This document shows, one piece after another, positions 57,921-64,000 of a DNA stretch of 64,000 nt; the first letter of the stretch is position 1; each line of letters begins with the position of its first letter. The DNA is from JAGQYH01 sp041393015 (GTDB lineage Bacteria; Bacteroidota; Bacteroidia; Chitinophagales; JADIYW01), in the NCBI GenBank assembly GCA_041393015.1, contig JAWKKV010000001.1:806001-870000 (forward strand), read 5' to 3'. The position numbers and the translations under genes were made by a program. The notes below the pieces were generated by a model. That model was not told the DNA's origin, ran no database searches, and was given only the letters and a program-made list of their open reading frames with translations.

Positions 57921-58991
57921 CTACCACTTTATTACTTTGTCAGAAATGATTTGATTTGTTCCGGAAAACACTTTTATGAAGTAAATGCCTCCTTTTAAAT
58001 GACTTAGATTAAACTGAAAATTATTGGTTCCTTCATTTATTGATAAATTCTCTTTATAAACGGACGTGCCATTTAGATTAACAATTTTAAGACTATACAA
58101 ATTAGCTGATTCCTTTTTAATATTGGAATGAATAGATAAATGCATTTGATCATTGATTGGGTTGTTTATGGTATGGCTCCAATTGGATTTTAATGAAGCG
58201 CTAATAATTGGAAAATACATAAACTCTCCATCTTGATCTACTTGCCTAATCCTGTAATAATTGACTGCTTTAACTGGATTGTTATGTGTCCAAGAATAAA
58301 GTTTTGCTTGTGAACTAAATTCACTTGCATCAACCACTTCAATTTTATTCCAGTTTACAGCATCTAAAGAATGTTGTATTTCATAATAATCGGTATTAAT
58401 CTCACTTAACGTTACCCAAGTTAGCATAATGGTTGACCCTATTGTATCCGCATTAAACGAAAGTAATTCAACAGGTAGCAAAATATTTTCCTCGCAAATT
58501 CTGGTATCATTTGTTATAACTCTTGGTCCATCAATTTCAATGGTGCATAGTATTTCTTTGCCCCAAATTGAGTCGTTTCCGATTTGTAATAATGTCCCTT
58601 GGCTTTGGTTGGACACTGTAATAAAGCTATTTTCTTCCATAATTATTACCGTATTTGCAGGTAATATTAGGGTTGAATTTGCCCTATAGTTCAATGATGA
58701 ACCACTTCTTATTATTAATGTATCTACATTAGAGTTAGAGAGGTCAATATCGTCGTTGTTACAGATTATGATATTGTCTTTAATAATGATTTTATTCCCT
58801 TGCCAATGTCCCTCAGGTGGAGTACTTAAGCCCCCTGAAGTATGCCAAGTATTATTAGTTAACCAGGCGCCATCTGGATTTTGCCCATTACATCTATCTC
58901 CACTTCTAATAGTGTATGCACTATTTGATTGTGCATGCATCACTCCTGTATATAGAAGTATGCCCAATACTGCTGTAATAAATTTTTTCAC
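57921..58991 (-). CDS. Secreted protein with type IX (type A) sorting domain
   Basis: 356 residues beginning at a GTG codon (no nearer ATG gives the signal peptide KKFITAVLGILLYTGVMHAQ). The middle has beta-helix-like hydrophobic repeats (NSNVDTLIIRSGSSLNY, LILPANTVIIMEENSFI), then LPVELLSFNADTIGSTIMLT, a linker common before T9SS tails. The last 80 residues are a type A C-terminal domain, ending FNLSHLKGGIYFIKVFSG and SDKVIKW. The protein should cross the outer membrane by T9SS and be surface-attached or released. The T9SS apparatus itself is not in the window. Confidence 0.87.
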   Translation of the reverse strand: MKKFITAVLGILLYTGVMHAQSNSAYTIRSGDRCNGQNPDGAWLTNNTWHTSGGLSTPPEGHWQGNKIIIKDNIIICNNDDIDLSNSNVDTLIIRSGSSLNYRANSTLILPANTVIIMEENSFITVSNQSQGTLLQIGNDSIWGKEILCTIEIDGPRVITNDTRICEENILLPVELLSFNADTIGSTIMLTWVTLSEINTDYYEIQHSLDAVNWNKIEVVDASEFSSQAKLYSWTHNNPVKAVNYYRIRQVDQDGEFMYFPIISASLKSNWSHTINNPINDQMHLSIHSNIKKESANLYSLKIVNLNGTSVYKENLSINEGTNNFQFNLSHLKGGIYFIKVFSGTNQIISDKVIKW

Positions 58992-59251
58992 CGCTCTCTT
59001 TTTAAACTCCTGTTTTGCTTGAGATCAATGAATAATACATCGATAGCAAGCATTAAATTTTAATGTTGTCAGGGGTAATAAATTCGAAGGGGTATTTTAT
59101 TTAGGGGGGAAATTTTTCAATGCAACTCCTGGTAATTGATAGATGTCACATTATAGAAATATAAATATATAGTTTGTGAACAGCAATGTCAAATGCTGGT
59201 TTTGTAATTGATGAAAAATAACTATTTATATTAGTAAAGCACAAACCGGAT
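58992..59251. other. AT-rich gap, nothing assigned
   Basis: 260 bp with no gene, promoter consensus or hairpin that I can support, apart from a G-run (AGGGGGGAAA) near 59104. Confidence 0.4.
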
Positions 59252-59953
59252 TTAATCGCTAAATCTCTCCATTAGTCCATTCTTATAACTTCTACCTATG
59301 GGTATAACTGTGTTGTCGTCAATATCTATTTGATTGCCATGCAGTGCTTTAATTTTGTCAAAAGCTACAATAAAGGATTTGTGAATTCTAATGAAGAGAT
59401 GTGCAGGTAATAGTTCTTCCATGTTTTTCATGGTATCTAACGTTACAATTTTATCGTTGGTGGTGTGTATTCTGATATATTCTCTCAACGACTCAATATA
59501 GATGATATCTTCAAATTTCACTTTCACCAATTTATAATCCGACTTCACCATCATATACTCTGATTTAATGGAGGAATCAACTTTTTGAGCGGAACTTAAT
59601 TTTTCAATTGCTTTGTTAACTGCGGCAAGAAAACGCTCAAAACCAAATGGTTTTAGCAAGTAATCTACTGCTTGTAAATCGAAAGCTTGTACAGCATATT
59701 GATCATAAGCAGTGGTGAAAATTACTGCCGGCAATTTGTCTCCAACTGACTTTACCACTTCTGTGCCTTTTAAATGCGGCATTTGAATGTCTAAAAACAA
59801 GATGTCAATTTTTTGGTCTTGCAATGCTTTAATGACCTCTACCCCATCTTTGCATTCGGCCTTTAATTCAAGCTGGTCAACCTGTGCTAAATAATCTTTG
59901 ATTAGTTCACGTGCTAGTTTTTCATCATCGGCAACTAAACAGCTATATTTCAT
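59252..59953 (-). CDS. LytTR-family response regulator
   Basis: 233 residues. Receiver domain 1-115 with the acidic pair at 9-10 (VADDEKLARE), phosphoacceptor Asp55 (FLDIQMPHLKG), Thr81 in FTTAYD and Lys101 in LLKPFGFE. LytTR DNA-binding domain about 135-233 (KVKFEDIIYIESLREYIRIH, then FIRIHKSFIVAFDKIKALHG). It is paired with the LytS-type kinase 49 bp upstream. Regulated genes are unknown. Confidence 0.92.
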   Translation of the reverse strand: MKYSCLVADDEKLARELIKDYLAQVDQLELKAECKDGVEVIKALQDQKIDILFLDIQMPHLKGTEVVKSVGDKLPAVIFTTAYDQYAVQAFDLQAVDYLLKPFGFERFLAAVNKAIEKLSSAQKVDSSIKSEYMMVKSDYKLVKVKFEDIIYIESLREYIRIHTTNDKIVTLDTMKNMEELLPAHLFIRIHKSFIVAFDKIKALHGNQIDIDDNTVIPIGRSYKNGLMERFSD

Positions 59954-60002
59954 CTGTATATTTTAAGTTTTTAATGGAACATTTGATTTCTTTACGCTCA
60001 TT

Positions 60003-61001
60003 TCATAATGTATAAATTATGAGGTTAACAGTATAAATACTATTCGATTGATCAATTGTCAAACTATAAGTATTGGGGTAATATGCCTTCAATCGGTTAG
60101 TTACGTTTTCAATACCTACACCGCCAACACTATCTTTTCGTGTGTTGGTTACATCAAAACTGTTTTTAATTTTAAATGAAAACCATTCATCAGTCGTTTC
60201 AATTTGAATATCCATAAATCCATCTTGATTTTCTAAATTACCGTGTTTAAAAGCATTTTCAACGAAAGGTATCATTAATAAGGGCTCAATTTTTATGTCG
60301 GTTAATCCTTGAACCTTTAGTTTGATGTTCTCGCAATTGTCGGCATATTTCAATTTCATTAAGCCAATGTAGTTCTCAATATAATCAATCTCTTTTTGAA
60401 TAGGTATTTTCCGCTCCTCACTTTCATAAAGGAGAAAACGCATTAAATCAGATAGTTTTAAAATGGCTGGTGCTGTGTCTGCCGATTTTTTATGAGCTAG
60501 ATAATAGATGTTATTTAAAGCATTAAATAAAAAATGAGGATTAACCTGCATTCTTAGCATTTTATGCTCTGCCTGTAATTGGTTGAAAGCCAATAAACGA
60601 GCTTTTTCCTGCTGTTTATACCATTCTTGCAAAAACTTAAGCATGGCTAACATGGTAACGGTTACACTACTGCTAATGGTTGCAGTAAAAATTTGATTGA
60701 AACCAATCATTGTTTTGTCAACGTAAAAAGCTTCATAAGAGGCAATAGAAAAAATAACCCCGACGAAAAGAGGAACGTAAAACAGAAAGTAAAGGGCAAA
60801 CTTTCTCTTGAAAAAGAGCTTCGGTATCAATACCAATAGATTTACATAAGTCAATAGAGCATGTAATAAGGCGGTAACTAAAATTTTTAAGGTGATGTTG
60901 AAGCCATCTAGATTAATATAAAATCCTGTGCTTAAAAGCAGGTAACAGACCCAAAAGATGATATGAACCCAAAGTGTAAATCGTTTGGTGGTAAAATCCA
61001 T
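60003..61001 (-). CDS. LytS-type sensor histidine kinase
   Basis: 332 residues from the ATG at 61001 (a 9-codon upstream extension adds nothing). Four hydrophobic segments in residues 10-125, then a coiled linker and a His_kinase domain: LRMQVNPHFLFNALNNIYYL with phosphoacceptor His156, and the ATP site PLLMIPFVENAFKHG followed by GVGIENVTNRLKAYYP. It should autophosphorylate and pass phosphate to the LytTR regulator downstream in the same operon. There is no separate sensor domain beyond the membrane part. Confidence 0.9.
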   Translation of the reverse strand: MDFTTKRFTLWVHIIFWVCYLLLSTGFYINLDGFNITLKILVTALLHALLTYVNLLVLIPKLFFKRKFALYFLFYVPLFVGVIFSIASYEAFYVDKTMIGFNQIFTATISSSVTVTMLAMLKFLQEWYKQQEKARLLAFNQLQAEHKMLRMQVNPHFLFNALNNIYYLAHKKSADTAPAILKLSDLMRFLLYESEERKIPIQKEIDYIENYIGLMKLKYADNCENIKLKVQGLTDIKIEPLLMIPFVENAFKHGNLENQDGFMDIQIETTDEWFSFKIKNSFDVTNTRKDSVGGVGIENVTNRLKAYYPNTYSLTIDQSNSIYTVNLIIYTL

Positions 61002-61267
61002 ATTGTAAAGAAAACAACTTCCTTTCAATTCTAATGTCGTTGGTAGGGAAAGTCATGTTGTTCGTTGAATATTTTTTTTAAATGAAAGTTTAGCAAGCAA
61101 TTTGCAAGCGTAAGAAGCAAGACATAAGAGCTAAGACAAAACGATAAAAGCTCCGTGACTTAATTCTTTGAACTTGAAAAATTATTATTAAAAAATGTTG
61201 AGGCAGTAGCATTCGAGAAAAAGTCTTTCTTCTAATGTCTTGACTCTAAAAACTAAAACAACACACT

Positions 61268-62113
61268 ATGAAAAAATTATTCATCGACCCGATATACTAT
61301 TTTAAATGGTCGCTTTTAACGGTGTTCATTTTAAGCATGGTCAATACTTCTTGCGACATGGTGGAGGAGCAACTTCAACCGGTAGTAGATTTCATTCAAG
61401 ATATTTCTGAAATAACAGAAGGTTTAGAAGATGCCATGGCATTAGCAGAAGATGCTTTAACCATTACACAAGCCGATGGTTCAACGGGTTATTTGGTAGG
61501 CGAATGTGCCGTTGTAACGAACGATGCCAATGCTAATTTATTAACGATTGATATGGGAGCACAATCTTGCATTGGATTGAATGGAGTCGCTAGATCGGGT
61601 AAAATTTTAATCAATTATATTGATGAAGAAAACCCGGAAGCTTTTAGTTATAGTATTGATTTTGTGGATTACCAAGTTGGCGGCAATACAATTGAAGGAA
61701 AACTTACCATGAATAAACTGCATAGAAACGATGCCGGGAAACTTGAGTTTTCAGAAAAAGTAGAGAACGCAAAGATTACGTTGAGTAACGGCAAGTTTTA
61801 TAGTTGGAATTCAGAAAGAGTTAGAGAAATGGTTAATGGAGAAAATACGCCCAATGTAAGAGATGATATTTTTACGATTACGGGATTTTTCGAAGGAAAA
61901 GATAATGAAGGAAGTGTTTTTAAAACAAATATTCAAACACCTATTACTTTTTTTAGAGATTGTTGGGAGAAAGGAATTGGCTATCCTGCCATTGGAAAAA
62001 CAAGAATAGAAATGACGGGAAACCCAACCACAGTCATCGATTGGGGAGTGGGATGCAATAAAAGAGTAAATATTTTGCAACAAGGAAAATGGTTAAATAT
62101 TGAATTAGATTAG
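61268..62113 (+). CDS. Hypothetical lipoprotein
   Basis: 281 residues. A signal peptide of unusual length (MKKLFIDPIYYFKWSLLTVF, then ILSMVNTSC) ends in a lipobox with Cys29. The mature part begins with a helix (VEEQLQPVVDFIQDISEITE) and continues as a beta-rich domain with Cys residues at GECAVV and QSCIGL and two near the C-terminus. I recognise no named family. Outer-membrane lipoprotein likely. It is followed by a clear terminator at 62149-62175 and is upstream-adjacent to the divergent LytS kinase gene, a possible target. Confidence 0.68.
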   Translation: MKKLFIDPIYYFKWSLLTVFILSMVNTSCDMVEEQLQPVVDFIQDISEITEGLEDAMALAEDALTITQADGSTGYLVGECAVVTNDANANLLTIDMGAQSCIGLNGVARSGKILINYIDEENPEAFSYSIDFVDYQVGGNTIEGKLTMNKLHRNDAGKLEFSEKVENAKITLSNGKFYSWNSERVREMVNGENTPNVRDDIFTITGFFEGKDNEGSVFKTNIQTPITFFRDCWEKGIGYPAIGKTRIEMTGNPTTVIDWGVGCNKRVNILQQGKWLNIELD

Positions 62114-62148
62114 GATGAACCTGCTTTTTTAGTTTGGTTATTGCATAG

Positions 62149-62175
62149 GCCCCGATGGAGTTCGGGGCTTTTTTT
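62149..62175 (+). terminator. Intrinsic terminator of the lipoprotein gene
   Basis: GCCCCGA (62149-62155), loop TGGAGT, TCGGGGC (62162-62168), then TTTTTTT. A textbook hairpin plus T-run, 36 nt after the stop codon at 62113. Confidence 0.88.
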
Positions 62176-62297
62176 GTATTTTTATCTCCATCATATTTAA
62201 AATTTACCGCTTCTTAAATACTTTTAAATCAAACATTTATTAGGATTACGATTAAATTTTATGTATAATTTACACCGTACAAAAATAAAGGAAGGAA

Positions 62298-62663
62298 ATG
62301 GAGACCGATCATTACGAGAAACATATGGAAAAAGCTCTTGAATGGGTAAATAGAAGAAAGGTAGAAGACGTTAAAGCCAACTTCGAAGGATATGAAGCAC
62401 CAAAATCATACACCAATCAAAGAACGGATGAATTAGTAAGCCCTGATATTTCATTTTTAGATGAGCGCGGGGTAAAAAACTATGTAGAGATTGCTATGAA
62501 ATCTGACACCATTAGAAAGTCAATTACAAAATGGAAGTTACTAAGTACTTTGGCTAGCGTTAAGAAAGGAAACCTTTATTTACTAACTGTTCGAGGATCA
62601 AAATCATTTATTGTAAACGAAGTAGAGAAGTGTAACTTAGATGCTAAGATTTATTCGCTATAA
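62298..62663 (+). CDS. Hypothetical protein, possible nuclease-like fold
   Basis: 121 residues. An N-terminal helix (YEKHMEKALEWVNRRKVEDV) precedes SPDISFLDERGVKNYVEIAM, then TKWKLLSTLASVKKGNLYLL. The PD...ExA layout and the following helix/strand resemble a small PD-(D/E)xK nuclease-like core, but the last catalytic residue would be Ala or Lys shifted, so activity is uncertain. A purine-rich AAGGAAGG lies 3 nt before the ATG, unusually Shine-Dalgarno-like for this genome. Single gene; role unknown. Confidence 0.62.
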   Translation: METDHYEKHMEKALEWVNRRKVEDVKANFEGYEAPKSYTNQRTDELVSPDISFLDERGVKNYVEIAMKSDTIRKSITKWKLLSTLASVKKGNLYLLTVRGSKSFIVNEVEKCNLDAKIYSL

Positions 62664-62679
62664 GAGTAAATAAGAAATT

Positions 62680-63054
62680 TTATTCATCTTTTTTGTCAAA
62701 AGTATCTACCCTATCCTCTAGGTCTAATTTTTGAACATCCTCTTTAAATTTTTTGGCTTTTGCTAAAAGGTTGAGCAACATTTTTTCTGGATCTTCAGTA
62801 TCGGGATAGGCAGCATCAAAATCTTCTCCTCGTGCATCGTATGCTGCTCTCAAGGCATTATACATTCTATCGGTGGAGGCTTTAAGTCTGTCTGCAATTA
62901 CTTGCGGTGTAATTTTTATTTTTTCTACAAATGTCATGTTCGTTTCCTTATCACAAACTCGGCAAAAAGGTTGGTCGTCGTCCACATAGCTAAAGTCCAT
63001 ATCACATTCCGGACAGTAGTAGACATTTATAAATTCTGGCTTCTTTTTCTCCAT
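62680..63054 (-). CDS. Hypothetical zinc-ribbon protein
   Basis: 124 residues. An N-terminal zinc ribbon has two CxxC knuckles, CPECDM at 14-19 and CRVCDK at 31-36, separated by 13 residues. The rest is helical and charged (VIADRLKASTDRMYNALRAA, then LNLLAKAKKFKEDVQKLDLE). Cytoplasmic; may bind nucleic acid or protein. No family name recognised. It converges on the hypothetical gene at 62298 with a 16-bp gap. Confidence 0.7.
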   Translation of the reverse strand: MEKKKPEFINVYYCPECDMDFSYVDDDQPFCRVCDKETNMTFVEKIKITPQVIADRLKASTDRMYNALRAAYDARGEDFDAAYPDTEDPEKMLLNLLAKAKKFKEDVQKLDLEDRVDTFDKKDE

Positions 63055-63169
63055 GGATGTTTTGTTTCCTCTTTACTAAGATAAGAATTACCTTAAAAAA
63101 GGAGATAAAAAAAGGGCTCGATTCAATTAAGAACCGAACCCATCTAGAGGTATCAATATTCTAGAACTT

Positions 63170-63796
63170 TTATTTTACTGCTAAGGTAATATCTAATTCA
63201 ATATCGTTAGATAATACCATTTCTTTCATTGGATGATCGAAAGCAACATCGTAATTTTTTCTGTTGAAAGTTAAAGTTCCGCTTACCGTTCCATCTTCAT
63301 TCATTGTAATGTTTTGGATAGTTTCTTCACCGGTTTTTCCTCTTACGGTTAAAGTTCCTACTGCAGAATTTTCATTAACTGTTTTAATTTCGAAAGAAGC
63401 TGTTGGGTGATTGGCAACGTCAAAAAAGTCAGGAGAAGATAAATGTCCTACTAATTTCTCAGCTGTTTTTCCTTCAGCAGCATTATAGTTATCATCTGTT
63501 GGTGTAATAGTTGTCATATCTACTACAAAAGATCCACCTGCTAATTTTCCATCAGCCATTAATAAGTTAGCTTCTTTTAAAGCAATGTTTCCCTCGTGAG
63601 AGTACATTTTTAACATTTGTCCTTTCCAATGAACAGTGCTTGCTTCAAGATTAATATCTTTTACACTAGCTGTAGTTGTTGTAGTTGTCTCTTCAACCGT
63701 TTCAGTAGTTTCGGTTGTTTTTTCTTTTTTACTTGTACAAGCTGCCATTACTAAAATAGTTAGCAATAAGGCAGAAAATTTAATTGATTTGATCAT
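63170..63796 (-). CDS. YceI-family lipoprotein
   Basis: 208 residues from the ATG at 63796; a longer frame to 63979 has no sensible N-terminus. A lipobox (ILVMAACTS, Cys19) is followed by a Thr/Glu-rich linker (TTETVEETTTTTTA) and a YceI beta-barrel of the lipocalin-like kind: STVHWKGQML at its start, then GGSFVVDMTTITPTDDN, HLSSPDFFDVANHPTASFEI and GTLTVRGKT. YceI proteins bind long isoprenoid or fatty chains in the periplasm. Divergent from the MarR gene, sharing a 79-bp control region. Confidence 0.9.
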   Translation of the reverse strand: MIKSIKFSALLLTILVMAACTSKKEKTTETTETVEETTTTTTASVKDINLEASTVHWKGQMLKMYSHEGNIALKEANLLMADGKLAGGSFVVDMTTITPTDDNYNAAEGKTAEKLVGHLSSPDFFDVANHPTASFEIKTVNENSAVGTLTVRGKTGEETIQNITMNEDGTVSGTLTFNRKNYDVAFDHPMKEMVLSNDIELDITLAVK

Positions 63797-63814
63797 GATT
63801 TTCTTTTTAAGATA

Positions 63815-63822
63815 CAAATATA
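63815..63822 (-). promoter_or_regulatory. Promoter -7 element of the YceI gene
   Basis: TATATTTG on the minus strand, 18 nt before the ATG at 63796. Confidence 0.5.
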
Positions 63823-63845
63823 GATATTTATTTGTTATAAACGAC

Positions 63846-63862
63846 ATTTGTTTACAACAAAT
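63846..63862. promoter_or_regulatory. Candidate MarR operator
   Basis: ATTTGTT-TAC-AACAAAT is a perfect 7+3+7 palindrome between the -33 (TTTG at 63847) and -7 (63867) elements of the MarR gene and just upstream of the YceI promoter. A MarR dimer bound here would block both. Confidence 0.55.
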
Positions 63863-63866
63863 TTTA

Positions 63867-63874
63867 TATATTTG
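63867..63874 (+). promoter_or_regulatory. Promoter -7 element of the MarR gene
   Basis: TATATTTG with TTTG (63847-63850) 16 bp upstream as -33 element. It is 4 nt before the ATG at 63879. Confidence 0.6.
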
Positions 63875-63878
63875 AATG

Positions 63879-64000
63879 ATGGCAAAGAAAGTACATCCCA
63901 ATTTGCAAATGATAGTAGACATTCTAAAAACAGGCGATTGTATAGATAATGTAGTGTCTAAAACCCTAAAGCCATTCAATATTACCCATGTTCAATATAA
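63879..64000 (+). CDS. MarR-family regulator, N-terminal part (cut by window end)
   Basis: About 40 residues are visible: MAKKVHPNLQMIVDILKTGD, then LKPFNITHVQY, which is the typical start of a MarR protein (helix, then the LKPFGLTHxQYN turn before the winged helix). Two consecutive ATGs exist (63876 and 63879); I choose the second because the -7 element ends at 63874 and would place the transcription start at or after 63878. The rest lies beyond the window. Confidence 0.72.
   Translation, partial: MAKKVHPNLQMIVDILKTGDCIDNVVSKTLKPFNITHVQY

Overview
The window is AT-rich and looks like a chromosomal segment of a Bacteroidota bacterium. Three things support this. (1) Upstream regions repeatedly carry the Bacteroidota promoter element TAnnTTTG. 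(2) Phylum-typical genes are present: a type IX secretion C-terminal sorting domain, a GldM C-terminal-domain protein, an exosortase N/VIT-protein pair, an Ig-like lipoprotein behind mnmG, DUF885, DUF4197, DUF1361 and DUF2147 proteins. (3) Intergenic repeats are of a kind common in that phylum. I cannot assign a genus. No rRNA, tRNA, CRISPR, insertion sequence or prophage was seen.

1-15735: three type I polyketide synthase proteins on the plus strand. They are KS-AT-DH-ER-KR-ACP, KS-AT-KR-ACP-ACP and KS-AT-ACP, joined on paper by acidic C-terminal tails and N-terminal coiled coils. An unrelated gene sits inverted between the second and third. 15736-16045 is repeat-rich and non-coding. 16046-20115: a carbon-nitrogen hydrolase/GNAT fusion, a nitronate monooxygenase-like flavoprotein and an acyl-CoA synthetase.

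20168-24887: an overlapping minus-strand operon mnmG, lipoprotein, MFS transporter. Just upstream lie two parS-like sites, one a perfect 16-mer, suggesting that the replication origin is not far. 25096-33051: housekeeping genes (TesB-type thioesterase, DUF885 peptidase, VOC protein, free methionine sulfoxide reductase, methyltransferase/oxidoreductase pair, MsrA). A 530-bp AT-rich gap at 29578-30107 has DnaA-box-like 9-mers.

33162-38823: small lipoprotein, GlsB-like protein, a second (lipoprotein) MsrA, two paralogous LuxR-type regulators each preceded by a look-alike hairpin, a frameshifted truA and a CHAD protein. 39603-45511: a minus-strand block holding a winged-helix regulator, a VIT protein with a PEP-CTERM-like tail, its exosortase XrtN, a ferritin-like protein and a small membrane protein. 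A shared inverted repeat precedes both halves of this block.

45512-48291 is a repeat-rich stretch with three copies of a hairpin element around a GldM-C-like protein and a peptidase-like lipoprotein. 49683-52853 is a carotenoid-type operon (Rieske protein, CrtU-like FAD enzyme, lycopene cyclase). The rest holds a peptidoglycan-binding amidase, an AraC-type membrane regulator, a sulfotransferase, a 31-residue membrane peptide, a SAM methyltransferase, a T9SS cargo protein, a LytS/LytTR two-component pair, small hypothetical genes, and a YceI lipoprotein divergent from a MarR regulator cut by the window edge. Several genes have the promoter -7 element only 4-7 nt before the start codon, which suggests leaderless transcripts.
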